Below, in pieces: positions 11,626-22,779 of a stretch of DNA of 64,000 nt; the first letter of the stretch is position 1; every line of letters begins with the position of its first letter. The stretch is taken from the NCBI GenBank assembly GCA_030220185.1, contig JASPKZ010003434.1, positions 248,001 through 312,000 of the forward strand. The letters are read 5' to 3'. The position numbers and the translations under genes are program-made. This DNA comes from Diploptera punctata (lineage: Eukaryota; Arthropoda; Insecta; Blattodea; Blaberidae). Under the pieces are notes generated by a model. It worked only from the letters and a program-made list of their open reading frames with translations, did no database searches and had not been told where the DNA came from.

Positions 11626-12752
11626 ATTTTAAAATGTAATAAACACGACGATTCATTGTAATGAGTAACTAATGTAGCGAGAAATATACAGGTTGAACTG
11701 AACAATCAGCAAAGTGCTTTAAAGCAATAGTAGCCTGCATGTCAGTTCACTTACAATCAAATAATAAATTTAATACCGATGTTGAAATAATGTTACCATA
11801 TTTATGTTATGTTAGCAGACCACATTCTTCAGAATTTTAAGCCTTTTTCTTTCGATAATATAGGGCCTAGTGCCAGAAAATATGAGAAGCAAGCAAGCAA
11901 GCAAGCACTGTCCATCTAATTGCTATTGTAATTTCTATTGCAAATCTGTTTTATACAATGTGTCAACGCTGTAGGCCTATCATTTGTTAAATTAAAAATT
12001 TGATTTTATTAAAAATAATTAATGAATATTATATATTTTTGTTCTCATAATTCATATAGGCCTATACTGAATTTGTAATGCTTCAGTGGAATGGTTCCAT
12101 TTTTTTTTTTTTAGATTCACTGCACTTTTATGTAGGCCTATCATAATTATTCATCGGTGCTCAAGTCAGAATATGACCTACGCACTTTTACAGTTATATT
12201 ATGGTTATATTATTCGATGTTAATACCACATTTTATGCATTACATGCCATTTCACTGAAAATATTACTTGTTTTCATTTTTTGTGTTCCCATTACTCTGG
12301 TCACGATGATTAAGGACGCCGTAGTACACAGTTTGGATTTTTCTTGATTAGGCCTATAAAATAGGAGTTTAAAAAAATTAAAATATCAACTTTTTTAAAA
12401 GACATTGAAGTATTTTTTATTATATAGGCCTACCGGTAAATTATGCAAGTAGGTATATTGCTGTAGTGCATATTTTACTGCTATTCTTAAACTGTTGAAT
12501 AGGCTATTTACTTTACTATATTGTTAGTAATGTCTTGTATTCATAGGCAACTCTAATAGTTGTGTTCAGAAGAATAGGCCCTTTTGTTTTACACGGTACA
12601 CAAATATGACAATTTCACATTCACGAAAAGAAATACGTACAAGATCGCATTTTCTTTATGTTTCTTTCTTTGCTTGTTTGGTTTTATAAATTTAAAGTTT
12701 GTGAAGCTATAAATTTTTTAATAAGGTTTAATAGGCTCTTTTTTATTTTTAG
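11626..12752. other. ZNG1 intron, AT-rich, no recognised element
   Basis: Contains a short AAGC array (11885-11908) after GTGCCAGAAAATATGAGA and several TAGGCCTA octamers. The pyrimidine tract before exon i ends it. Confidence 0.5.
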
Positions 12753-12814
12753 CAACTCAGAACAAAACCTGCATCTACTGAAGGAGAAACGCCTACATTA
12801 ATTGAAGCAGTTAG
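12753..12814 (+). CDS. ZNG1: ZNG1 (CBWD) zinc chaperone GTPase, internal exon i
   Basis: First of four consecutive exons of a CobW/COG0523 GTPase, the family that hands zinc to methionine aminopeptidase 1. The exon follows a pyrimidine-rich tract and AG at 12751-12752 and ends before GTGAGT at 12815. It reads QLRTKPASTEGETPTLIEAV plus two bases of an Arg codon (phase 2). On its own it is weak, but its end joins exactly in frame to RQVALAD in the next exon, as in animal family members where a short variable linker precedes a (T)RQVALAD segment. Earlier exons with the Walker A P-loop and CxCC zinc motif are not seen in 1-12752 and probably lie upstream of the window. Confidence 0.8.
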
Positions 12815-13929
12815 GTGAGTTCTAATAGCCTATAGACTATTTTGATATTTCGGTTAACATTGTTAATCTATTTTCGCAAACATTACAAGACAAAAATCGT
12901 CTTATGTCTAAGTACTGACATTTAATTTTTTATTAGATCGGAAAATATTATATAAATCCCTGATAGCAAATGTTCTTAAATTGTATTTTGTGATCAATGA
13001 CCTGTTTGGTTGCGCTTTATGAGAAATGCAGGCATAAAGAAAAAGGAATCTATGGGATCAAGTTCACTAACCTTATAGTGATTCTCGTAGAACGCAACAG
13101 ATGTCAGGAGAACGCAATCTTATTCAAATACTGTATCAAATTGTAAACACAATCCTTGTTATTACCATGCCAGAAATAAAAAACAATAATACTCTACAAA
13201 ATAGTTTTAGATGAAAAATATGAATTAGTAGGCCTACTTGCCTTATTTTCACATTCTGAATTTGAAAGTTCAACAACGTTAGAAATAAAATTAATTTATT
13301 GAAATATTAAGAATTAAAAACGGAATTGTCTCCAAAGGCATGGGGCGTAAAAATACTTACGAAGAAAAATAGATAAGATTAGTAACTTTCTGTAAGAGAT
13401 TCGAACTCATTAGCTTTGCTTAGCATCTGTTTCTGTAATAGGCCTACTAATGTCTTATTCTAGAATATATTTTTAATCTATTAATTGTAAGTTATGGATT
13501 GTATTGTGGGTTACTAATGAATAAAATGGTTAGGGCTATTTTATGTTTTTTAGTTTAAAGTTTTCCTATATGGAGCCAATTGTATATATTTTTTCTATTT
13601 ATCTTGGAAACTGTTGATTTGTAAGAAAAATACCTAATTATTGGTGTGTAAAAATAGACCTAAAATTTTCCTCACAGATAACTAAATTAAGAACTCAATG
13701 TACAGTCGCTTTACGTAGATCAATTAGTTGTATAAATGATTTTATTTATAACGACAAATGCATTAATAATAATGAAAGTTTAATATTTAAGAAGAACACA
13801 ATTATTTTTATGTTATTAAATAATAATAATAATAATAATAGGTCTGATAGATTATAGGCTAAACATTGTAAAAAGAGAAACCTTTGTATGAAAACCCACT
13901 TAAACTGTTATTTATTTTCGTACTCATTA

Positions 13930-14804
13930 CAGTAAAGTAAAAGCTCCTTATTCGCGATTTCATTATTCGCGGGCTAAAAAATTGTGACACGGTTCCTGTA
14001 TTCGCGGCTAAAAATTTCTTTATTCGCGGATCCAGTCGGTATATTAGAAGGATTAGTATCCTTTATTAACGCATCGGCAACTTTTTTACTGCAGGCACGT
14101 GCCAAAGGGGCTTTTACAGAAGTGATTTAAACCAAATGGACAAATTAATATCAAAGTAAAACAAACCTTATTGTCATGAAGCCTAAAGTTAGTTGTTAAA
14201 AGTCACCGCCGCAGTATTTCACATGCCGCTATGTCCGTTATAAATGCCGCCCTCACCACGATCGGTGTTTTATTGTTTCAACTTGTCATTCGTTGCAATA
14301 ATTTTGATTGAATAACACGTATCTCTTCTGCTTTGTTGCCAATTTACAATGTTGAGTAAAAGAAAAGAAAATTAGTTCCGAAGCGGAAACAATTATTGTT
14401 GCCGCTTAAAGTAAAAATAGAAATGCTTGACCGTTTATACGCATTGGCGAGTCGTTTGCGACTATATCACGCTGTTTGAATGCTAATAATTCAAGAAATC
14501 CATAGACAAAATAAGGAATTATATCGCAGAATTTACAGCTGAATATCATTATTAATTGAAAGACTTTTTAAAAGCTGCAAAACAGGAGAAAAATACTAAG
14601 TTCTTTAAGTCCTTGCCTAAACCTGACAGTAATAATTAATAGAAATTGTTCAAATCTCTCATTAATTTATTTTATTTTGATAATTTTTATTTTATTTTGT
14701 AACCTTGGAACGTATCCCCTATATAGGCCTACCCATACAAATTACCATTCCATATTCGCGGCATATTTGCGGAACATGTCCCCGCTTATAAGGAGCTTTT
14801 ACTG
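13930..14804 (+). mobile_element. pogo/Tigger-like DNA transposon remnant
   Basis: 875 bp bounded by TA on both sides (13928-13929, 14805-14806), left end CAGTAAAGTAAAAGCTCCTT, right end reverse complement CAGTAAAAGCTCCTTATAAG, and repeated TATTCGCGG subterminal motifs at both ends. CAG start plus TA target is the Tc1/mariner-pogo pattern. Inside, MLSKRKEN (14349) and LPLKVKIEMLDRL (14399-14437) resemble the N-terminal CENP-B/pogo helix-turn-helix region; GESFATISRCLNANNS follows in another frame. No catalytic part remains. Confidence 0.8.
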
Positions 14805-14944
14805 TAGGCCTATTCATTAAAGTTAGGCCTATAGGGGTGTTCTTTACCAATGTGAGAACAATTTAGAGGAAGTCTATGGTAATAAGTTGTCTATGGTATG
14901 GCTATGTTACAAAGTGCCCTGTAGATACATAATTTATAAATTGT

Positions 14945-14962
14945 GGGGGGGGGGGGGGGGGG
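14945..14962. repeat. 18-base G homopolymer
   Basis: Eighteen consecutive G in a strongly AT-rich context. Confidence 0.95.
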
Positions 14963-15432
14963 AAAAATAGTTTGAGGTCTTTTAACATCAAATTATTTTA
15001 CAACTCTTTTTTTTTTATTTAGGCCTACATTTAACTTACTGAAAAACTAGTAAATTGTTTAAGCATACAATTATTAATAACCTATATATAAATAAAATCA
15101 CTGCCTTTAACTTCCAAATAGTGTAAATAAAAAAACTGGTAAATTCAATGTAGCCTATTATGTTAGCAAGAGAGTAATCTACAGTACTTAATTTATATTG
15201 ACTATTCTATTCAATATTCAAGTTTGCGACCTTGGGGTACTTTTTAAAAGATGGTGTTTAATTCATAGAGCCTACGATACCTTTTGAGTATGGCAAAAGT
15301 TAATTTTGGTATTATAAATCTTTATTTTTTTATTTTCCAAAAGAAATAGGCCTATTAATAAAGACCCAATATAGCCTAACTATAATATTAATGATTTGGT
15401 ACAATCAACCTAGTTTTGGTCATAAAAGAATA

Positions 15433-15876
15433 ACTAACTAACTCACTGGCACTATCGAACCCGTAGGTTCCTGGCCGCGTGGACATAAGCTCTCCATACA
15501 TCCCTATCCTGAAGTTATGTTTTCCAATCATTCCCTGTATAATCCCTTCCCTCAACTCATGGTTAATGACATTTTCCAACCTCATTCTTGGTCTACCAAC
15601 TGGGCGTTTTCCCTCTGGTTTTCCTACAAGAAGCTTCCATGCACGTCTTTCATTCCCCATTCGTGCCACATGTCCTGCCCATCGCAGTCTACGAGACTTA
15701 ACTGTTCTTATTATATCTGGTTTCCTATAAAGACCATGTAGTTCATTGTTATGTATTTTTCTGCATTCACCTGTCTGTTCATCTCTCTTTGGTCCAGAAA
15801 TTTTCCTAAGAACTTTATTCTCAAATACTCGTAACCTCTTTTCCTCCCTTAAAGTAAGATTCCATGTTACGCATAT
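15433..15876 (-). mobile_element. LINE family 1, 5'-truncated copy with perfect 14-bp target duplication
   Basis: A 444-bp 3' fragment starting with the ACTAACTAACTCACTGGCAC tail. The minus frame still reads GPKRDEQTGECRK, KPDIIRTVKSRRLRWAGHVA and GNERRAWKLLVGKPEGKRP. It is flanked by GTCATAAAAGAATA at 15419-15432 and 15877-15890, an exact 14-bp duplication, so this is one complete 5'-truncated insertion. The long open frame indicates it is fairly young. Confidence 0.95.
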
Positions 15877-16059
15877 GTCATAAAAGAATAGCATTGGAAT
15901 TTTCAAACTTTATTTAATTTGTTAAATTACATAGCTTGATTCATCACTCACATGAGCATCATAAATCTTGTTTGTTGTAGAGTCTGTCATTAATGCCTAT
16001 TTCATATTTTATTGCTATAACTTATCCCCAGTTTAAGTAAAGTTTCAATCGCTTGATTT

Positions 16060-17725
16060 TGCACTAGATTCTAGCATTAAATTGCAAATCCTTCTGCCGT
16101 ACATACGTATGTTGAGAAGGCATGTGATGCTGTTGATAGCGACCGTCCGTCGGATGGAGACGTTAAGCCTACCGGTCCTCTTCGCTCTTTTAGACTGGAG
16201 TATGCTAGGTGCCGGCACTTTCTCCCTCACCTTCATCATCATCCCTCATACAACACACTTTTCACTACACAAACATAAACTCCCTTCTGTACACAATAGG
16301 CCTATAAGGATACGTCACATGTTTAAACTCCTTTGTCGAAATGGTGGTAAATTAAAAAATAGACCACATTAACGCCATATATCCCCTCAGCGCGGATCTC
16401 GAAGCACGAAAAGTGCAATGAGTTGTATTAGAACATAGGCCTACTTTAAAGTTTCACAACTGTCTTATTTTAGCGTATTTTTGTGTAAATTTACTTTAAC
16501 GAATTAATTAACATATTTAGTGTTTTTTAACTTATAATGTTATAATAAGTTGTAATTTGATATAGGCCTAATTATCCTGAAGCTAAAATTTGCGTGTGTA
16601 GCAATTTAAAAATAGGCTGATATTTTAAAAATCTATCATGAAAAAAATATTTATTTCAGGCCAACTATACATAAAAGAACATTTTGATATTAGTTACTAA
16701 ATAATACAAATTAACTTTAATTAAATGTATCCATCAGCCTGTAGAAATGTTAAACAGTTAAAAGAACAATGGATTCCTCTTAATAACACGTGCTATAGAA
16801 GATTTGTATTCAGAAAGGGGTGCGATGATTGTAATACAATTGTCACTCGCTTTGCGTTCATTCTAAGTCCTTGGTAAAGCCTTCTCTGCATATTTGATTA
16901 TGAGTAATGCAGTCAAGTGTTAGATTCTTAAGCTTTATTCTTTTGTTACAAGTTCTTTGTATCCAGTTCTTATATTTCTCTTCCAAATGTTCTATATTTT
17001 TTTCTTACTTTTTCATCATCAAAAATCTCTCAATTTTTGTCTTCTTTTCTTTATAAAAGTTCTCTATGGTTGACTTATTATATTCGCGACGTGTTTTTTA
17101 CCATTGTTCCTTAGTGTTTCACCCTCCCACCATCATAGGTTTCGATACAATTATTACTTCTATAAGGGTGAGAATTGCTGACGTCAGTTTCTTACAAACT
17201 TCATTTGTTCGGTTCTGAGTGCACTCAGCCACGATTTTCACATAGTCTTGCTGACTTTGACACTCTTGTACAAGATTTTTTGGCGAGTTTTCCACACAAC
17301 TAGAATTTCAGGGATCTCCAACGTAGTTCCATCAAAATACCTTGCGCTTTTATTTATTTTTTTGTGTTAAAACGTGATTTTGAACCAATAGGCCTATTGA
17401 ATTTAAACAATAACAGAAATTTTAGTAGAAGACACAAATAGAAATAAGCTAAGATTTCTGGGATGACTTTCATTAAAACCTCTGTAGACATATTTTTAGG
17501 GGCTATGCGGTTTCCATAATACAATTGCGTTGGTCTTTAAGAAAAAGGCAAATAAGGAAATTGGATCAGATTTTATGCTAAATCTTTTATATTAATCATA
17601 ATATACTCGTAAATATGGATCGGAAATTTGTACAATGACACAACAACATGCCAACAGAATAACTGCAGTCGAAATAGATTTTTGAAGAAGAGCTGCCAGA
17701 AAATCTCGACTCGAAAGAATTATTA
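16060..17725. other. ZNG1 intron, mostly unrecognised
   Basis: 16090-16420 is less AT-rich than its surroundings (GCGACCGTCCGTCGGATGGA, CTCAGCGCGGATCTCGAAGC) and may be an old retroelement piece, unassigned. The rest shows nothing. Confidence 0.4.
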
Positions 17726-18042
17726 TCATCATCATATCATATTCACGAATTTAGGCCATTTGTTGACATGTTTCGGCCTCAAGAGAAACACCATCCAAAA
17801 GTCTTTTGAGTGGACGTTCTGGTCTTCTTCTTCCTGCAGGTTGATATCTTAACATTTGTTTGGGTATCCTGTGATCTTCCATTTGATGAACATGTTGCAT
17901 CCATCTTGACTTATAATCAGAAATTTTGTTTTCTAAAGGTTCCATGTGTAATTCTTCTAAGATGTCTTCATTTTTTTTTTTGTGATCTAGTAGCGTGTAT
18001 CCTGCAGTCCTCCGAAGGTATCTTATTTCAGCAGATCTAAGA
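17726..18042 (-). mobile_element. LINE family 3 (ATC-tailed), 3' fragment
   Basis: Starts with imperfect ATC repeats and CACGAATTTAGGCCATTTGT. Minus reading contains LENKISDYKSRWMQHVHQME and KRLLDGVSLEAETCQQMA. It matches 61085-61410 closely and stops abruptly at AGCAGATCTAAG, where a different LINE fragment in plus orientation begins. Confidence 0.8.
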
Positions 18043-18316
18043 ATTATAAATACAGAAATTAGAAAATGGATAAAAGCAGAAAGAAGTATAATGGATGATA
18101 TTGAACACAGAAGGCTAAAATAGTATGAACATGTAAGAAGAATGCAGGACGGAAGACTACCAAAGGCTATCTATGCATGGAAAATTGAAAGAAGGAGCAG
18201 AAAAGGAAGACCAAAAACAACCTGGAAGAATAACATTCAGAATTCAATGAGCAAAATTGGTGTAACGAATGAAGACACAGTGGACAGAGAACGATGGAGA
18301 ACTTTAATTAAGTGAA
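18043..18316 (+). mobile_element. LINE C-terminal fragment of another family, opposite orientation
   Basis: Plus reading INTEIRKWIKAERSIMDD, YEHVRRMQDGRLPKAIY, RKGRPKTTWKNNIQNSM and DRERWRTLIK, ending at a stop at 18314-18316. It has the usual LINE C-terminal GRP...TW...RERW layout but differs from families 1-3. It lies head-to-head with the family 3 fragment. Confidence 0.7.
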
Positions 18317-18477
18317 ATTTGTGAATGTTTGTTACAAACTGATAGTCTATTAGTCCGTAGTCATTTATGTATTTTTAAAACTCGTGTTAATTATTAAGAT
18401 TAGTTGGAGACAACCCTTAATGATGAGGAAAATACTCGAAATTCCCTTAGTGACGTTATAATTTTAGTTAAAATATA

Positions 18478-18479
<2 letters not shown>

Positions 18480-18562
<83 letters not shown>
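18480..18562. repeat. TC array followed by TATC array
   Basis: About 20 TC units pass directly into about 10 TATC units. Confidence 0.95.
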
Positions 18563-18959
18563 GTGGAAAATATGACATACAGTTAATATTGTTGTGAATT
18601 GTAATTTTATGATAGTAACTACTAATGGCATGAAGTTAATTAATTTGGCTGAGAATAGGGACGGGAGACCTATGCAGGGCGTTAGTGATGTACCTGCTGT
18701 TTCAATAAGTCATAGGATGTTATTTACTTACCTATTAGCAATTTCATAGTGATCCACAATATTCTATGCAATTATACAAATTATTATAAACTCGAACATC
18801 ATAGGCATATTGAGATTTCATGTGCTACCGGCATATACGCGCTAAGAAATTTAGCCCTTATTTTTCATCTATACATTATGTTTATTTAATGCCCATTTAA
18901 ACTCACCAAGTTGTTATGAGAAATGTGCTAACTCTAAAATTGTGTTCTTGATATTTAAA

Positions 18960-19295
18960 GTCCTGCGCCATAGCCGAGTGGTTAAGCCAAAATGCCTTGG
19001 CACAGAGCTACGGGACTTGCGCTGGTTCGAGTCTCCATGGGGAACTCATAGAAATTTTTGCCAGTATAGGATCGGTGCCAACCCAGCATCATGGGGAATT
19101 TGGGTAGCTACATTAAATAAGGGCTTAATGTTGATAAAACCAGCTATATAGGATGGGGGACCCGACATGCTGACAACATGTCACCCCTACACTGGCTGAA
19201 TGATCGTCTAACTTCGTGATTAACACATATAGTTGTGAGCCTTAGCCGGATGGTAACCAAAGAGCTTCTAGGCCTGTCGCGCCATGGAGTTTGTT
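18960..19295 (+). mobile_element. SINE-a, complete, with perfect 12-bp target duplication
   Basis: tRNA-derived head with box A-like ATAGCCGAGTGGTTAAG and box B-like GGTTCGAGTCTCC, then a body of about 250 bp ending GCCATGGAGTTTGTT. TTGATATTTAAA at 18948-18959 and 19296-19307 duplicates the target exactly. Length 336 bp. This copy defines the family. Confidence 0.95.
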
Positions 19296-19386
19296 TTGAT
19301 ATTTAAAATTGATGCTACGTTAAAATCCAAGAACATAGCCAAAATTAGGACACTGCGTTAAAATATAAGTAACTTTATAATAATCG

Positions 19387-19847
19387 TAAGATAAAAACTT
19401 AAAATATGTACCTTATGGCAGGTGCTGTCGTCCTCAACTGTGTTAAAATATTAAATTTAAAATGTTATCTGGAGACTTTTCGGAAGTTATTAAATTTAAA
19501 ATGTTATTGGAGACTTTTCGGAAGTTAACTTCCATCATCAGCAAGTTGAGTATCTGCTACTAGTTGTTGTTTATGACGTTGTATACTCGAAGCGTCTTTA
19601 ATAGCAACTGGCTATGACGTTGTATACTCGAAGCGTCTTTAGTAGTAACTGGCTACAGAAACCAGTTGCTACAAAGACGCTTCGAGTATACAACGTCATA
19701 AACAACAACTAGTAGTAGATACTCAACCTGCTGATGATTAAAATAAACTTCCGAAAGGCCTCCAGATAACATTTTAAATGTAATATTTTAACACAGTTGA
19801 GAACGACGGTACCTGCCACAAGGTACATATTTTAAGTTTTTATCTTA
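19387..19847. mobile_element. Foldback (hairpin) element 1 with hammerhead-like motifs
   Basis: Arms begin TAAGATAAAAACTTAAAATA and end with the reverse complement. The left arm contains a tandem duplication of about 39 bp (ATGTTATCTGGAGACTTTTC / ATGTTATTGGAGACTTTTC) and of a GACGTTGTATACTCGAAGCG unit. Hammerhead-like cores are at 19503-19546 (minus) and 19725-19768 (plus). Sequence right of the SINE-c (CTTATGACTATTCACCTCAA, near 20257) also follows foldback 3, suggesting a shared family end. Confidence 0.8.
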
Positions 19848-19850
19848 TGA

Positions 19851-20253
19851 ATATTAGTCGGCCGCGGTGGACTTATGGTTATGCTCCTTGCCTCTGGTCC
19901 CGGGTTCAAACCCGGCCGGGGTCGATTGATTTTTTAGGGCGGAAAAATCCAAGGAGCAAGTCCTCCGGGAGGGACTTTAAACCGTGGGTCCCGAGTCTGA
20001 ATATTTTCAGGCTCGTAAAAAATCCTTAAGCCTGATTGAAAAGGCCTCTAAGCAAAATTTACCGAATTTTCCCGTCCTAGTACAACCTTGGTTTTCTAGA
20101 TGTCAGTATGAGGCGGAACGCTGACCACGGACCACTCAAAATGACATCTATACGAAAACAAGTGTAACTAAATTAGTATGGTTCAAAATCTTCCCTGTAG
20201 GGGAGAGCGCCTAAAACTCTGTAAAGGGAAAACATGGGTTTACAATAAAAAAA
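19851..20253 (+). mobile_element. SINE-c, complete, A-tailed, 9-bp target duplication
   Basis: tRNA-like head GGCCGCGGTGGACTTATGGT with box B GGGTTCAAACCCGGCC, about 330 bp of body (GGAGCAAGTCCTCCGGGAGG, CGCTGACCACGGACCACTCA) and an A-rich 3' end. ATCTTATGA at 19842-19850 and 20254-20262 is exact. It was inserted at the right edge of the 19.4-kb foldback element. Confidence 0.92.
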
Positions 20254-20262
20254 ATCTTATGA

Positions 20263-20970
20263 CTATTCACCTCAACGGAAATAGATATGAATTTTATTAG
20301 TATTAACTTTATAATAATGTTATTGATGATGTAAGCTACCATAGAATGTCTCTCTGGGATGATTTTAAAAAAACTAGAAATTTTGCCTGGATAGGCCTAT
20401 CTGTCAAAGCGTGACAGTGTAAGGTTATAGAAGTAGGACGTGTGGCTTGTGACGTTGTCAACATGCCGGTGCCTCCAAGCCAGAACAAATACACATCTCA
20501 CACGGACCACCGCCCCTAATTGCGTTTTCGCGTTATTGTCGCTCCAGGCGTACAGTCATTTGTCTATACAACGCTCGCTTCTTATTTGCAAATTTAGTTT
20601 CATGAGTTCATTTATGTCTGTTAGAAAATTACTATTTCTCCTACAACTAATGACTTCCAATAAATGAGACCGCTAGTTTACCATTTTTAGTTTTGCTAAC
20701 AAATAAATTATGCTTATAAAATCCGTGCTTTTTAGAATAGCAATGCATCTAATTTATAAAAATGTGTTTATGAAGGTCTGTTAACGGAGGTTACATTATC
20801 TATTCTATCACAATAGCCCTTTAATTCAGGCACTTCACTTTATTTTGGGTAAGTTAATACCTACTATTATTCTTATTTTGAATAGGTAATATTTAATCTT
20901 AAAAATTAAGGGAGGACCTGGAAATTTGTGCAAAAGATAACACCTTAAATTATGAAACATAGGCCTACGT
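20263..20970. other. Spacer, foldback-family tail then unrecognised
   Basis: 20263-20310 continues the sequence that follows foldback elements 1 and 3 (TATGAATTTTATTAGTATT). Beyond it nothing is recognised. Confidence 0.4.
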
Positions 20971-20971
20971 A

Positions 20972-21395
20972 AATAATTGTTTTGCGCGATAGTGCGTTTT
21001 GTCGTACTTACAGCAATGGTGACCATGATTGAAAGTTCAACTTCCTAAATTTCGGGGTTGCCAACCTAAATAACTATCGGCCTACTATAAAAAAATAACT
21101 ATATTGTAATATTACATATTACAAACCACGTGTGGGAAGTAAAACCACTGCTCTTTATGTAGGCATATACTACATACAATGTATAGGCCTATACAAAAAA
21201 TATCCAAAAGGTGGCGTAACATACATTAGGCCCTATACGAAACAAATCACTGCATTTTAAATGAACTGAACTTTATTTGAAACATATAAAACAATACATA
21301 GGCGTCATTTTATCATTGATTGGTGTCATGGCCTGCTGTAGTTTCAACTAATAATCATTGCCCACACTGTTAACGTTAGTCAGTTGTTTATAATA
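20972..21395 (-). repeat. Dispersed repeat, copy 2
   Basis: Reverse-complement partner of 10975-11420. A SINE-a begins at its right edge. Confidence 0.75.
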
Positions 21396-21402
21396 ATAAT
21401 TC

Positions 21403-21693
21403 CATGGCGCGAGAGGCCTAGAAGGCCCTTAACCTACCAGCCAGCTGCTGGCCTCACATCCACATGTGTCAATCACAGAGGTACATGTTCATCTAGCCAG
21501 TGTAGGGGTGACATGTGGTCAGCATGTCGAGTCCCCAGCCGTTATAGCAGGTTTTCTCAACATTGTAGCTACCCAAATGCCTCACAATTCTGGGTGGGCA
21601 CCGGTCCCTTACTGACCGAAATGCTATGAGAAAATGTCTTCCCCCATGGAGACTCGAACCAACGCAAGTCCCGTAGCTCTTTTTGCAGATATG
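21403..21693 (-). mobile_element. SINE-a copy
   Basis: CCATGGCGCGAGAGGCCTAG to GCAAGTCCCGTAGCTC, reverse orientation relative to 18960. The tRNA-like head is truncated. Confidence 0.88.
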
Positions 21694-21708
21694 AGTAATT
21701 TCAGTATC

Positions 21709-21849
21709 TTACTTACTTACTTACTCACTGGCACTATCGAACCCGTAGGTTCATGGCCGCGCGAACATAAGCTCTCCATACATCCCTATCCTGAGCTAAT
21801 GCTTTCCAATCATTCCCTGTAGGCCTATAATCTACTTCCCTCAAATCAT
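21709..21849 (-). mobile_element. LINE family 1, very short 5'-truncated copy
   Basis: A 141-bp insertion beginning with the (TTAC)n tail and ending in CTCAAATCAT. AGTATC at 21703-21708 and 21850-21855 is a plausible 6-bp target duplication. It abuts a minus-strand SINE-a copy on the left and lies just before the 21.9-kb palindrome. Confidence 0.85.
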
Positions 21850-21893
21850 AGTATCAGCTGATAAAATCTGAAAAATATAATGAATAGGTAGAT

Positions 21894-22098
21894 TATTATT
21901 TTTGGTCTGGACATCTTACCTCAATATTAATGTTGATTTGTTCTTGGACATGTTTCAAAACAATTCTGTTTTATCGTCAGCTTTCCCAGACTCAGGGAAA
22001 GTCTGGGAAAGCTGACGATAAAACAGAATTGTTTTGAAACATGTCCAAGAACAAATCAACATTAATATTGAGGTAAGATGTCCAGACCAAAAATAATA
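21894..22098. mobile_element. Foldback element 2: 205-bp near-perfect palindrome
   Basis: Arms of about 98 bp, apparently identical, around a 7-base loop region (CAGGGAA). The palindrome carries the hammerhead-like core on both strands: minus 21943-21983, plus 22009-22049. It would extrude as a single long hairpin. Confidence 0.85.
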
Positions 22099-22334
22099 TA
22101 ATTAAAATAACCTCAAAATATAACTTCCTAAAATTAAATATAGATTATTATTTTTCAACTTTTTAAAATATATGAACAACCTTGCAGGGCTTTGATTCTG
22201 AATAAACGCCGCAATGTTCAGGCAACTTCTTCCCCGTATGTACTGAGCATGTAGTCGAATCATATTTCTCAGGCGTTACCAGCAATTCGTTCCTTCCTCT
22301 CAATATTAAACTATTGTAGACCTAATATTATTAA

Positions 22335-22651
22335 GTCCACCCCTGTGGTCACGAGGTAGCGTGCTGCCTTGTCACGCAGCGGACCCGGGTTCGATTCCCG
22401 GTCGCAATAGGCTCCTGGGTGAGGTTTTTCCTCACCTGTAAGACAAATGTCAGGAAGCTTAAGGCCCAACGGTCCCAGAAAATCATCCGGCCATCATCAT
22501 CATCCTTATCATTATCATCATCATCCTTCACTGGTGTGGAAAGCAACGGGAAGCTACCACACCTTTAATTCCCTAGTAAAGCTGCAAAGCATAGCTTGAA
22601 AATGCTATGATTGCAGTGAAAGAACTGCTCTCGGGCAGAAATACTATGGAT
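22335..22651 (+). mobile_element. SINE-b, complete, with 9-bp target duplication
   Basis: tRNA-like head: GTGGTCACGAGGTAGCGTGC and box B GGGTTCGATTCCCGG. Body: CACCTGTAAGACAAATGTCA, internal ATC/ATT-rich stretch, CGGGAAGCTACCACACC, and end GCCCGAGAG-type CTCTCGGGCAGAAATACTA. TATTATTAA at 22326-22334 and 22652-22660 is the duplication. Confidence 0.92.
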
Positions 22652-22779
22652 TATTATTAATTTCATATTCGTAGTTTTTACCTAATTCCAAATTAATTAT
22701 ACTATTCTGGTTGTACTCATGAAGAATTATTTTAATTTTTTTATAAATATAGCCTACGTCGATCTTACTTATTAGACAC

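Noticed and set aside
14945..14962. G18 tract as a G-quadruplex regulatory element.
   Set aside because: It is a lone homopolymer in AT-rich intron; nothing ties it to regulation, and length may be a sequencing artefact.
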